A stretch of 64,000 bases of DNA from Pseudobacteroides sp. Lineage in GTDB: Bacteria > Bacillota > Clostridia > Acetivibrionales > DSM-2933. Location of the stretch: contig NZ_DATCTU010000124.1 of assembly GCF_036567765.1 (NCBI RefSeq), forward strand, positions 1 through 64,000, written 5' to 3'. Each line of letters begins with the position of its first letter. The stretch's first letter is position 1. A program made the position numbers and the translations under genes. Below the pieces are notes generated by a model. That model saw only the letters and a program-made list of their open reading frames with translations. It did no database searches and was not told the DNA's origin. Below, in pieces: positions 17,945 to 25,949 of this stretch.

Positions 17945-19144
17945 TTATAAAGATCTCATATAAATATCCCTGACCACCGATCTGGAGGCTTCTACGGGTG
18001 CTAATGAAAGCAACGCTGCAAGGCCTGGGGTATCAAAAGCAAGATTTGTAAGACGATCAACATCGTTTTCAGAAAAACCTGCATTCTTTAAGCCAGGAGG
18101 AATTCCCATTGCAGAAATCCAGTTCCTTAATTCGGCAAACACCTTGTCTGCCTCATCTGCAGTTCCTTTTAAGTCAGGAATTATTGGCGACAGCACATCC
18201 GCCAGGGTTTGACCTGCTGCAGAGTATATTTGGCTAACAACAGCAGGGACTATAAGTGCAAGGCCCAAACCATGTGCCAGATCAGGCTTAATTGCACTTA
18301 AAGGATGCTCAAGTGCATGAGTAAAATGGAGAAGGCCGTTATCAAAAGATATACCTGCAATCATGGATGCATATGTTAAGAAATACCTGGCTTTTAAGTC
18401 TTTAGGGCTTTCTTTGGCTATTGGAAGATATTTTGCAATCAGTCTGGATGTTTCCTTTGCGAGCAATATGGAGTAGGGACTTGCAGCCTTTGATGTGCAT
18501 GCTTCGATCACATGATTTAAAGCGTCAATTGTAACAAAAACCGTTTGATCATCAGGTAGGTTTGTCATAAGTTCAGGATCATCAATTGAATATACAGGGT
18601 AAATGAAATCAAAGGCTATATAAGGCTTAAATTCTTTTTCCGGGATGGATACAACTGCAAACCTGTCTATTTCTGTGCCAGTCCCATGTGTTAGATTAAT
18701 CGCTATAAGTGGAACCGCTGAGTTGGGAGTAAAGACATATTCAAAAAGTTCCTGGGCATTGTTTTGAGGATACTTTATCAGTATCGCAACACTTTTAGCA
18801 GCATCTATAGGGCTTCCGCCGCCAATTGATATTACCGCCTGGGCACCAAATTCAATTGCCTGCTTTGCTGCTTCATCTACTTGATGGGTTGTCGGGTTTG
18901 GGGTTATGCCATCATATATGGTATAGCTGATTTTGTTTTGCTCTAATGCCCGGACCACATAATCCCATGCACCTGTGGATTTGTATGCATTTTTACCTGT
19001 AACGGCAATTATTTTAGTTATGTTCTTGCTTCTTAAATCTAGGGCTATATCATTGATTTTATTTATTGCACCTACTCCTAAGTACACTATTGACCGTGAC
19101 CTAATCTCACAAACCTGTTCAATATTGATAGAATTCTCCCACAT
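17945..19144 (-). CDS. Iron-containing alcohol dehydrogenase
   Basis: This is a cytoplasmic NAD(P)-dependent group III alcohol dehydrogenase, likely acting in fermentation of acetaldehyde or longer aldehydes. The 399-aa product has the nucleotide-binding GGGSPIDAAKSVAILIKYP, NLTHGTGTEID, the iron-ligand region TIDALNHVIEACTS, and two later histidine clusters (HFTHALEHPLSAIKPDLAHG) that supply metal ligands. The longest reading starts at 19162, but GGAAAGGGTG lies just before the in-frame ATG at 19144, so I use that. Substrate preference cannot be inferred. It is transcribed alone, convergent with the 1139-aa gene and divergent from dprA. Confidence 0.9.
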   Translation of the reverse strand: MWENSINIEQVCEIRSRSIVYLGVGAINKINDIALDLRSKNITKIIAVTGKNAYKSTGAWDYVVRALEQNKISYTIYDGITPNPTTHQVDEAAKQAIEFGAQAVISIGGGSPIDAAKSVAILIKYPQNNAQELFEYVFTPNSAVPLIAINLTHGTGTEIDRFAVVSIPEKEFKPYIAFDFIYPVYSIDDPELMTNLPDDQTVFVTIDALNHVIEACTSKAASPYSILLAKETSRLIAKYLPIAKESPKDLKARYFLTYASMIAGISFDNGLLHFTHALEHPLSAIKPDLAHGLGLALIVPAVVSQIYSAAGQTLADVLSPIIPDLKGTADEADKVFAELRNWISAMGIPPGLKNAGFSENDVDRLTNLAFDTPGLAALLSLAPVEASRSVVRDIYMRSL

Positions 19145-19297
19145 TAAAATCACCCTTTCCATTAAAAATAAAATATGTATAATAATAACAATTAATAGTA
19201 TATAACACCATGATTATTAATACAAGAATAATAATTTTCCTGTTGTATAAGTGAAATCTATTTTATAATTAATATAGCAAGAAAGTGTGAAAGAGGA

Positions 19298-20065
19298 GTG
19301 GTCATTATAGAAAATACTGAAATATTAGCCTTGCTTTGTACAGAAGGGGTAGGGCGAAAAAAGGTATTGGAAGCAATAAAGGGTGAATCGGACTGTCTGC
19401 CCTCAGCTAAAGCAAGGATGAAAGCTCAAAATATACTGGAAAGATGCAGTTTTCTTGATATAAGCATTATAGGGTATAATGAATTGCCCCTTTCTCTTCA
19501 AGAGATAAGTGATCCGCCTGCCTTATTGTTTGTTAAGGGGAATAAGGATGTATTATATAGTGAAAGTTGCGGAGCAGTTGTAGGGACGAGAACTCCAAGT
19601 ATTGAGGGAGAGGAAAAAGCTAAAGAAGTTACAGAAATTTTGGTGGAGGAAGGAAAAGTTATTGTTAGCGGTTTAGCCCTAGGGATAGACACAATAGCAC
19701 ATAGAACTTGTGTTTATAAAAATGGTCTTACTATTGCGGTATTGCCTTCACCCATTGACAGAGTATATCCTGCAATAAATGATGAGTTAGCAGATAGAAT
19801 TACTGACAAAGGGTGTCTTGTAAGTGAGTATATGCCGGGTGTACAGTTGCAAAAATATTTTTTTGTGCAAAGAGATAGGCTACAGGCAGCTTTGTCAGGC
19901 TCTGTGTATGTTATAGAAACAAGCATTAAGGACGGTACAATGCATACAGCAAATTATGCAACTAAATACGGCAGGGAATTATATTGCTGCAGCTATTCTT
20001 TGCAAAATCATGGTAACGAGGGAAATTTTCAGCTTTTGAAGGACAAGGCCAAAGTGTTTCCATAA
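19298..20065 (+). CDS. dprA: DprA/Smf-like DNA-processing protein, short form
   Basis: DprA proteins bind single-stranded DNA and load RecA during natural transformation, protecting incoming DNA. The 255-aa protein has the Rossmann-like core: DPPALLFVKGN, VVGTRTPSIEGEEKA, IVSGLALGIDTIAHRTCV, the AVLPSPIDRVYPAIN block, and FVQRDRLQAALSGSVYVIET. It is shorter than the common 290-370 aa form: a winged-helix C-terminus is absent and the N-terminal helical part is reduced, so it may be a paralogue rather than the main DprA. The start is uncertain. GTG 19298 directly follows the AGAGGA site with almost no spacing, and the next in-frame candidates are rare ATT or ATA codons. Confidence 0.8.
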   Translation: MVIIENTEILALLCTEGVGRKKVLEAIKGESDCLPSAKARMKAQNILERCSFLDISIIGYNELPLSLQEISDPPALLFVKGNKDVLYSESCGAVVGTRTPSIEGEEKAKEVTEILVEEGKVIVSGLALGIDTIAHRTCVYKNGLTIAVLPSPIDRVYPAINDELADRITDKGCLVSEYMPGVQLQKYFFVQRDRLQAALSGSVYVIETSIKDGTMHTANYATKYGRELYCCSYSLQNHGNEGNFQLLKDKAKVFP

Positions 20066-20117
20066 TATGAGTCAGCAATAGGTTTTATGCTTATATAAAA
20101 GATATGAGGTGTAGGGT

Positions 20118-21047
20118 ATGAAACTAGAGAGAATGCTTGCCATTATTATGTATTTATCCGGCAAGGAGAAGGTCAAAGCCCGGGAACTTGCAGAAAAGAT
20201 GGAAGTGTCTGTTAGAACGATATATAGGGATATTGAGGCTATATCCTATGCAGGCATACCCATAACGACTTTTCAGGGAGCGAATGGAGGATTGGGAATT
20301 GTTGAAGGCTTCAAGTTGGACAAGAGTGTTCTTTCAAGTGAAGAAATTCTGTCCATACTCGCAGGATTAAGAGGGCTTCATAGCATCAACAGGGACCAGA
20401 AGACAAAGTTCCTAATTGAGAAGCTGTCTGTAGTAGCAAACAAATCAGAGTATATGCCTGCAGGCAATGAGATTGTCATAGATTTATCCTCATGGAATAA
20501 GAATGACAGGCTGTACTTAAGGATAGATAAACTCAAAAAGGCAATTCGTCAGCAAAATATTATTGATTTTAAATACTATACAAACGGAAGCCTTACTACC
20601 AGGAAAATTGAGCCTTGCGTAATCCTTTTTAAAGAGTCCAACTGGTATCTTTATGGCTTCTGCCTTTTAAGAAATGATTTCAGGCTGTTTAAGCTAAAAA
20701 GAATCTCTGATTTTAAAATCACTGATGAGAAGTTTACAATGAGGGAATATTCAATTGAAGACCTTAATTTAAGTGGAGACTTTGATATGGGTAGGCAGTC
20801 AGAGATTGTATTACTGTTTGAAAAGTCCATGAGGTATGCTGTTGATGACATTTTTGGAGTCGACAACTATGAGATAATGAAAGACGGCAGGATAAAGGTG
20901 AAGTTTAATATGGGAATAAACGATTGGCTGTATGGTTTTTTATTGAGTTTCGATGATAAGGTAGAAGTGTTGGAGCCTTCGTGTTTAAGGGATCGAATAA
21001 AAAGTATCGCTCAAAATGTTATAAAAAAATACAACAACAAAAAGTAA
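20118..21047 (+). CDS. HTH plus WYL-domain transcriptional regulator
   Basis: The 309-aa protein begins with a DeoR-like winged helix-turn-helix (RMLAIIMYLSGKEKVKARELAEKMEVSVRTIYRDIEAIS) and continues into a WYL domain. The WYL signature is visible as SNWYLYGFCLLRNDFRLFKLKRI. WYL proteins bind nucleic-acid or nucleotide ligands and control DNA-damage, phage-defence and metabolic genes. It follows dprA by 52 bases on the same strand, so the two may be co-transcribed; a link to DNA metabolism is possible but not shown. The iron-regulated promoter for the next genes starts almost at its stop codon. Confidence 0.88.
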   Translation: MKLERMLAIIMYLSGKEKVKARELAEKMEVSVRTIYRDIEAISYAGIPITTFQGANGGLGIVEGFKLDKSVLSSEEILSILAGLRGLHSINRDQKTKFLIEKLSVVANKSEYMPAGNEIVIDLSSWNKNDRLYLRIDKLKKAIRQQNIIDFKYYTNGSLTTRKIEPCVILFKESNWYLYGFCLLRNDFRLFKLKRISDFKITDEKFTMREYSIEDLNLSGDFDMGRQSEIVLLFEKSMRYAVDDIFGVDNYEIMKDGRIKVKFNMGINDWLYGFLLSFDDKVEVLEPSCLRDRIKSIAQNVIKKYNNKK

Positions 21048-21054
21048 GTTTCTA

Positions 21055-21119
21055 TTGACAATAGGTATGTTATTCGGTAAAATGTTAGGTAAGACTAATA
21101 TTAATGAGAATGATTATCA
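21055..21119 (+). promoter_or_regulatory. Promoter of the dtxR-feoAB unit with DtxR-like and Fur-like operators
   Basis: TTGACA (21055-21060), 17 bases, then TAAAAT (21078-21083) form a near-consensus SigA promoter. Just downstream, 21085-21103 reads TTAGGTAAGACTAATATTA, a good partial match to the 19-base IdeR/DtxR box. Immediately after it, TGAGAATGATTATCA (21105-21119) matches the 7-1-7 Fur box TGATAATGATTATCA at 14 of 15 positions. Both operators sit over or just past the start site, so iron-dependent repression is expected. Confidence 0.75.
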
Positions 21120-21195
21120 ATACCAATTATATTATACATATTTGAAAAGTGAGTGAGTTTTAATAATACTTTTCACATAGCAACAGGAGATTTAA

Positions 21196-21627
21196 ATGTC
21201 AAAAGATATGACTTTGTCTGCATCCATGCAGGATTACCTTGAGGCTATAGCTGAATTGGAAGAGGAAGAAGGTATCGTAAGGATTACCGATATCGCCAAC
21301 AAGCTTGATATAGCCAAAGCAAGCGTAAACCAGACAGTTAAAAAGCTTAAGGATATGTCATTGGTAACGCAGCAAACCTATGGGCCTGTAGAGCTTACCG
21401 ATAATGGAAGACAACTGGCTAACAGGATAAGGCTAAGACATAAGAAGCTCAGGCAGTTCCTTATAGAGGTGCTTGGGGTAGATGCGGATATAGCTGAGAA
21501 GGATGCTTGCTTGATGGAGCATGCTGTAAGTGCTCAGACTATGGATAGATTAACTGATTTTCTTTGTACAAATGGTTATATGATTGCAGAGTGTGATATA
21601 AAAGACAGCGAAAATGTTGAGGATTAA
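21196..21627 (+). CDS. DtxR/MntR-family metal-dependent transcriptional regulator
   Basis: The 143-aa protein has the N-terminal winged helix (ITDIANKLDIAKASVNQTVKKLKDMSLV) followed by the metal-binding and dimerisation segment, with the DACLMEHAVSAQTMDRLTDFL helix that supplies Cys, Glu and His ligands in this family. There is no SH3-like C-terminal domain, so it is the short, MntR-like form. Its position directly before feoA and feoB, and behind a promoter with a DtxR-like box, points to ferrous iron as the effector and to autoregulation, but manganese cannot be excluded. Confidence 0.88.
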   Translation: MSKDMTLSASMQDYLEAIAELEEEEGIVRITDIANKLDIAKASVNQTVKKLKDMSLVTQQTYGPVELTDNGRQLANRIRLRHKKLRQFLIEVLGVDADIAEKDACLMEHAVSAQTMDRLTDFLCTNGYMIAECDIKDSENVED

Positions 21628-21659
21628 AACAATGTAAGGTTTTGAAACGGAGGGGTAAT

Positions 21660-21917
21660 ATGAGTGAGGTAAATGTAAAGAAGGATAAAATAATAGCACT
21701 TAGTGAGCTTAAAAAAGGCGAAAAGGGAAAGATAGTGAGGGTAGCTTCTAGAGGAGTTATTCGCAAAAGGATTACAGAAATGGGAATTACCAGCGGTACA
21801 GAGGTTCAGGTTAAAGGATTTGCTCCATTTGGAGATCCTATGGTACTTGGTGTAATGGGTTATAGATTGGGGCTTAGAAAGTCTGAGGCTCAGGATATAT
21901 TTGTCGAAGTTATATAA
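21660..21917 (+). CDS. feoA: Ferrous iron transport protein A
   Basis: FeoA is a small SH3-fold cytoplasmic protein needed for FeoB-mediated Fe2+ uptake. The longest ORF starts at 21642, but CGGAGGGG lies inside it, so the start is ATG 21660 (85 aa). The product reads LSELKKGEKGKIVRV, ITEMGITSGTEVQV, FAPFGDPMVLGVMGYRLGLRKSEAQDI, the standard FeoA pattern. The gene sits 32 bases after the regulator and 61 before feoB. A perfect AT palindrome TATATAAAATTTTATATA covers its stop codon (21911-21928). Confidence 0.93.
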   Translation: MSEVNVKKDKIIALSELKKGEKGKIVRVASRGVIRKRITEMGITSGTEVQVKGFAPFGDPMVLGVMGYRLGLRKSEAQDIFVEVI

Positions 21918-21941
21918 AATTTTATATATTTTTTAGATAAA

Positions 21942-21959
21942 AGTTAGGCGGACCTAACT
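21942..21959 (+). promoter_or_regulatory. Inverted repeat before feoB, possible DtxR-type operator
   Basis: AGTTAGG at 21942-21948 and CCTAACT at 21953-21959 are perfect arms around CGGA. The TTAGG/CCTAA half-sites are those of DtxR/IdeR boxes, but the spacing is shorter than the usual 19-base site. It could be a second operator of the adjacent regulator or simply a short RNA stem before the feoB ribosome site. Confidence 0.5.
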
Positions 21960-21978
21960 AGCGGGAGTGAATAATAGT

Positions 21979-24036
21979 ATGGCAAATAACAGTGTGATAA
22001 ATAATGGTGTAAGAGAATATGTACTAGCTTTGGCAGGCAATCCCAACTCGGGTAAAACCTCGCTGTTTAACAGTCTTACAGGGGCAAGGCAGCATGTGGG
22101 TAATTGGCCTGGGGTAACAGTAGAGAAAAAGGAAGGAAGCTATGTGGCGGATGGCAATACAATCAGGGTAATTGATTTGCCTGGTACCTACAGTCTTGGA
22201 GCATTATCGGAAGATGAGGCGGTAGCCAGAGAATATATTATAAATGAAAAGCCTGATGTTGTTGTAAATATTGTAGATTCAACAAATATTGAAAGGAATA
22301 TGTATCTTACTGCACAGCTATTGGAGATGGGAGCCAATGTTGTTGTTGCACTTAATATGTTTGATGAGGCAAAAGCCAGAAATATTGAAATAGATATTAA
22401 TGGACTGTCAACCTTACTTGGGGTGCCGGTATTGGCAACCATTGCAACAAAAAGCCAGGGACTCGATGAATTAACGGAGCTGTTTTTCCAAGCTGCCCGT
22501 AAGGAAAGTAATAAGCCATTAATAATTAATTATGGAAAAGAAGTTGAGGAAGCAATAAAGAAGCTGCAGGAAGAAATAAACAAGGAAGATGCACTGATTG
22601 AAAGATATAATGCCAGATGGCTTGCCGTTAAGCTTTTAGAAGGCGATGCAGGAATAATAAATAATGTAAGAAATTGTGGAATTTACGACAAGCTTGAGAA
22701 GATTAGAAGTGAAAGTGTAAGAAAGCTGGAATCCTTATGGGGGGATGATATTGAAGCGGTAATTGCTGAAAAAAGATATGGGTTTATTAAGGGGATAGTA
22801 AAAGAGACCGTTAAGAGACAGATGTCGGCAGAGGAGAAGCTTACGGTAACTGATAAAATTGATTTGGTGGTTACCAATAGGTTTTTAGGTATTCCTATTT
22901 TTCTTTTGGCAGTGTGGGGAGTTTTCCAATTTACTTTTACTCTAGGCAACCCTTTAGCTGACCTTATTGAAGCATTCTTCGGATGGTTTGGAGAGTTTGT
23001 AAGAGGTGGTATTCAATCGGCAGGTGCACCAGAACTGGTTGTATCGCTTATTGTTGATGGTATAATCGGTGGTGTCGGGTCGGTAATTGTATTTATGCCA
23101 AATATATTCCTTCTGTTTTTTGCAATTTCTCTCCTTGAGGACAGCGGTTATATGGCGAGGGCTGCGTATATCATGGACCGGTTTATGCATACATTAGGCC
23201 TCCATGGAAAGTCTTTCATCCCCATGATTGTCGGGTTCGGGTGCAATGTACCCGGAGTTCTTGCAACAAGAACCCTTGAGAATAAAAGGGATAGGTTGGT
23301 TTCGATATTGATTAATCCGCTTATGTCCTGTTCCGCAAGACTTCCTGTATATATAGTATTTACCGGTGCTTTCTTTAGTGCAAACCAGGGGATAGTAATC
23401 TTTTCGTTATATCTTTTAGGAATAGTTTTGGCTATTGGGGTAGGAGTTATTTTTAAAAAGCTTGTTTTTAAGGGAGAGACATCTCATTTTGTAATGGAGC
23501 TTCCTCCTTATAGACTTCCAACGCTAAAAAGCACATTTATTCACATGTGGGACAGAGGAAGCGACTTTATTGTTAAGGCAGGTACTATAATAGTTGCAGT
23601 AGTTGTACTTGTTTGGGTGCTTTCAAGCCTTCCGGCAGGAGTCGAGTATGCGAGCCGTGAAAGCTTTTTAGGGCAATTGGGAGCTTTTATCTCACCGATT
23701 TTCAAACCAGCCGGCTTTGGAAACTGGGAAGCTGCAGTGGCACTTTTGTTTGGTGTAGTTGCGAAGGAAGTGGTAGTTGGTACCCTTGGTGTTGTTTACG
23801 GGGTTCAGGATGAAGGCCTTCAATCAGTAATTGCTAAGATGTGGACCCCTCTAACGGCGTACTCATTTATGGTTATGACACTTATTTACATTCCATGTGT
23901 AGCCACTATAGGTGCAATAAAGAGGGAGACCAACTCATGGGCATGGACGTTTTTTGCAATAGGTTATAGTTTGGTACTGGGCTGGGTTATGTCCGTTCTG
24001 GTATACCAAATAGGATCGCTTTTAGGATTTTCGTGA
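21979..24036 (+). CDS. feoB: Ferrous iron transporter B
   Basis: FeoB is the membrane Fe2+ importer with a cytoplasmic GTPase domain. The product has G1 GNPNSGKTSLFNSLTG, the G3 region DLPGTYSL and NMFDEA near the G4 position in the first 180 residues. A helical regulatory segment follows, then a polytopic membrane part from about residue 300 with two Gate/core repeats (GFGCNVPGVLATRTLENKRD and LFGVVAKEVVVGTLGVVYG). An in-frame GTG at 21967 overlaps the GCGGGAG site, so I take ATG 21979 (685 aa). It lies in one unit with the DtxR-type regulator, feoA and the small gene that follows. Confidence 0.96.
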   Translation: MANNSVINNGVREYVLALAGNPNSGKTSLFNSLTGARQHVGNWPGVTVEKKEGSYVADGNTIRVIDLPGTYSLGALSEDEAVAREYIINEKPDVVVNIVDSTNIERNMYLTAQLLEMGANVVVALNMFDEAKARNIEIDINGLSTLLGVPVLATIATKSQGLDELTELFFQAARKESNKPLIINYGKEVEEAIKKLQEEINKEDALIERYNARWLAVKLLEGDAGIINNVRNCGIYDKLEKIRSESVRKLESLWGDDIEAVIAEKRYGFIKGIVKETVKRQMSAEEKLTVTDKIDLVVTNRFLGIPIFLLAVWGVFQFTFTLGNPLADLIEAFFGWFGEFVRGGIQSAGAPELVVSLIVDGIIGGVGSVIVFMPNIFLLFFAISLLEDSGYMARAAYIMDRFMHTLGLHGKSFIPMIVGFGCNVPGVLATRTLENKRDRLVSILINPLMSCSARLPVYIVFTGAFFSANQGIVIFSLYLLGIVLAIGVGVIFKKLVFKGETSHFVMELPPYRLPTLKSTFIHMWDRGSDFIVKAGTIIVAVVVLVWVLSSLPAGVEYASRESFLGQLGAFISPIFKPAGFGNWEAAVALLFGVVAKEVVVGTLGVVYGVQDEGLQSVIAKMWTPLTAYSFMVMTLIYIPCVATIGAIKRETNSWAWTFFAIGYSLVLGWVMSVLVYQIGSLLGFS

Positions 24037-24087
24037 TAATTCACTTTCATATAAAAGTAATTTAACTATCGGAAAGAGGTGGTAGTA

Positions 24088-24228
24088 ATGGACGCTACAT
24101 GGATAATACCCATCTTGGCTGGGGCTTTGGCAGCTTTATATATAGGATATAAAGTAAAAAGGGCATTTAAAAATGGTGAGTGCGGATCGTGCCGCGGGTC
24201 ATGCAGCAGTAATTGTAAAAAAGGATGA
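24088..24228 (+). CDS. FeoB-associated Cys-rich membrane protein
   Basis: This 46-aa ORF starts at ATG 24088 with a GAAAGAGGTGGT site, 51 bases after feoB. It has one N-terminal transmembrane segment (IIPILAGALAALYIGY), a basic stretch, then a short tail with cysteines at residues 32, 35, 39 and 43 (ECGSCRGSCSSNC). This is the pattern of the small Cys-rich proteins encoded after feoB in many Firmicutes, probably metal-binding accessory subunits of the FeoB complex. The exact role is unknown. Confidence 0.85.
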   Translation: MDATWIIPILAGALAALYIGYKVKRAFKNGECGSCRGSCSSNCKKG

Positions 24229-24256
24229 TGAGTCTGAGGGGCAGAAAAGGGTATAA

Positions 24257-24306
24257 TGATGACCATTTTGGTTTAAAATTAATGGCTCGAATCAAAAAGG
24301 TCATCA
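24257..24306. terminator. Bidirectional terminator between feo unit and MBL-fold gene
   Basis: TGATGACC at 24257-24264 pairs with GGTCATCA at 24299-24306. An inner stem CCATTTT/AAAAT..ATGG extends the hairpin. It lies between two convergent genes and overlaps the stop region of the minus-strand gene. Confidence 0.6.
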
Positions 24307-25017
24307 CTGTTTTTTGTACCCATTCATAGCAAAAGGTTTTCCATGACCGGGATATACTGTATTAACATTAAGTTCACGCAATAAATCAACACTTTTGTCC
24401 AGAGCATTAAAATTAAGGGCGTTTGGTGAAGCTTGCGGTTTTTTTATATACGCAAGCGTGTCTCCAGCTATAAGATGACCGCTTGCGGTGTATATTGCAA
24501 TTGAGCCTGGTGTATGTCCAGGTATATGTATAATCTTTGCATCGAACCCATAATGGGATAGATTGTCACAATTGTTTAGCAGAATGTCAGGTGTAAACCC
24601 TCTAAAATTACTAAGTATCCTTCTATTCGCCATTTCAATCTTTTTTCTAAAAGCTTTGAAAAGTATTCTAAGAAACAAAGACCTGAAATTAAAGCTTTTC
24701 ATGACATCATCAAGATCAGGGTTTTCAACTAAATTTAAATCACCCTTATGCATGGCGATTTTTGCTTGATATTTTTCTTTTAAAAATACTGCGTTGGCTG
24801 TATGATCATAGTCCCCATGGGTTAAAACTATCAGTTTGAGATTAGTAGAATTGCAGCCTGCCTTATCCAGCTCTTTTTCAAGCAGTTCCTGGCGGTTTGT
24901 GATTACTTTGTCAGTTACTATAAAGCCGCCTGTATCAAATAAGACAAATACATTGTCTTGCTTACCTAGATAGCAATTAACCGCTCCGAGATTTATCCAT
25001 ATTATTTCCTGATTCAT
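24304..25017 (-). CDS. MBL-fold metallo-hydrolase
   Basis: The 237-aa protein has the metallo-beta-lactamase metal motif LTHGDYDHTANA (HxxxDH form), a following histidine in IPGHTPGSIAIY, the aspartate in GHLIAGDTLA and a last histidine in VYPGHGKPF, so the two-metal site looks complete. These folds include hydroxyacylglutathione-hydrolase-like, lactonase and RNase-type enzymes; the substrate cannot be assigned. The ORF could start at 25029, but GATGGAGG precedes the in-frame ATG at 25017. The divergently unrelated TetR gene upstream on the same strand (60-base gap) may be its regulator and co-transcribed. Confidence 0.85.
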   Translation of the reverse strand: MNQEIIWINLGAVNCYLGKQDNVFVLFDTGGFIVTDKVITNRQELLEKELDKAGCNSTNLKLIVLTHGDYDHTANAVFLKEKYQAKIAMHKGDLNLVENPDLDDVMKSFNFRSLFLRILFKAFRKKIEMANRRILSNFRGFTPDILLNNCDNLSHYGFDAKIIHIPGHTPGSIAIYTASGHLIAGDTLAYIKKPQASPNALNFNALDKSVDLLRELNVNTVYPGHGKPFAMNGYKKQ

Positions 25018-25078
25018 AAATACCTCCATCTTACTTGCTGCATATACCGCCTATTAATGATCGTAGATTCAGTTTTGA

Positions 25079-25675
25079 TCATGAATCATGATTTTTATGA
25101 TAGGCACCATGAGTTTCCAAGTACGCTTTTAAGAACAAATTATCAAACTCTTTCCTACCAATATTAAAATATTTGGTCCAGGAATCAGCAAAGCATAAAT
25201 ATGCATACATGGGGATAAAGCTTGTAAAGAATTCTGCTATTCTTCTTTCCTGGATATCGTAGTTTTGGGTATTTGCAGTTTCTTTTTCCTTATCAATCAT
25301 TGCTTCTACTATTTTAAAAAGAACGGGTGTATCTTTAAATTTTTTAAGAGAATCTATAAGTATTACTCTAAGCAGGTCAGCATTTTTTTGCCCGAAATCA
25401 TAATAAACATTTTTCATCCTATCAGGAATTTCTGCTGCTTTTTCCTTATGTGTTTCACCAGGTTTTGCTGCAATTATCCTAAGGTACTCGTTAATGAAAT
25501 TGGTGGTCAGTACCTCCAAAATCTCATCCTTACTTTTAAAATGATAGTAAATCAAAGATTTAGGTACCTTGGCTTCCCTTGCAATTTCATCAATGCGGGA
25601 CCCCTCAAAGCTTTTTTCGGCAAAGATTTTTATAGCAGTTTGTAAAATTCTTTCCCTTGCATTTAGATTCTTCAT
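25079..25675 (-). CDS. TetR/AcrR-family transcriptional regulator
   Basis: The 198-aa protein has the classic N-terminal TetR HTH (ARERILQTAIKIFAEKSFEGSRIDEIAREAKVPKSLIYYHFKSKDEIL) and a variable helical ligand domain. A 14-base perfect palindrome lies between its -10 box and start codon, which argues for autorepression. The gene is followed by the MBL-fold hydrolase on the same strand, so a two-gene, ligand-induced unit is likely. The ligand is unknown. Confidence 0.92.
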   Translation of the reverse strand: MKNLNARERILQTAIKIFAEKSFEGSRIDEIAREAKVPKSLIYYHFKSKDEILEVLTTNFINEYLRIIAAKPGETHKEKAAEIPDRMKNVYYDFGQKNADLLRVILIDSLKKFKDTPVLFKIVEAMIDKEKETANTQNYDIQERRIAEFFTSFIPMYAYLCFADSWTKYFNIGRKEFDNLFLKAYLETHGAYHKNHDS

Positions 25676-25704
25676 TTGATTACCTCATAACTATATATTG
25701 TAAC

Positions 25705-25751
25705 ACTGAACGTTCAGTACTAATTTTATCACGCAGCTTGAAGTAAGTCAA
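25705..25751 (-). promoter_or_regulatory. Promoter and palindromic operator of the TetR-family gene
   Basis: Read on the minus strand, TTGACT (25746-25751) and TAAAAT (25723-25728) are spaced by 17 bases. ACTGAACGTTCAGT (25705-25718), a perfect palindrome, lies four bases past the -10 element over the expected start site, 30 bases before the gene. This is the typical layout of TetR autoregulation. Confidence 0.8.
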
Positions 25752-25851
25752 GTTTCAAGACTAAATAATCACAAATTGAGAAATGATAGCTTGATTTTGT
25801 TTCTGCTAAATTATAGTATATTAATTAAGAGTATATAGCGATTTTGTACAG

Positions 25852-25928
25852 GTCTAGGAAATTGTGATGTATACTACATCACAATTTTTCACGACAACGA
25901 CCAAGGTTGCAAAATCGTAAACGATTTT
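25852..25928 (+). repeat. Interspersed hairpin repeat, copy B
   Basis: This is the second full copy of the element at 1226-1302. It has AAATTGTGATGTA and TACATCACAATTT as a 13-bp perfect stem around TAC, then CAAC/GTTG, then AAAATCG/CGATTTT around TAAA. The single-stranded linkers (CACGACAACGACCAAGGTTG in copy B) are nearly invariant between copies, whereas stem positions change in pairs. The copy ends 8 bases before the AAGGGGG ribosome site of the X-dockerin gene, so it would form its 5' leader. Confidence 0.65.
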
Positions 25929-25949
25929 GGACAATAAGGGGGTAGAGAG

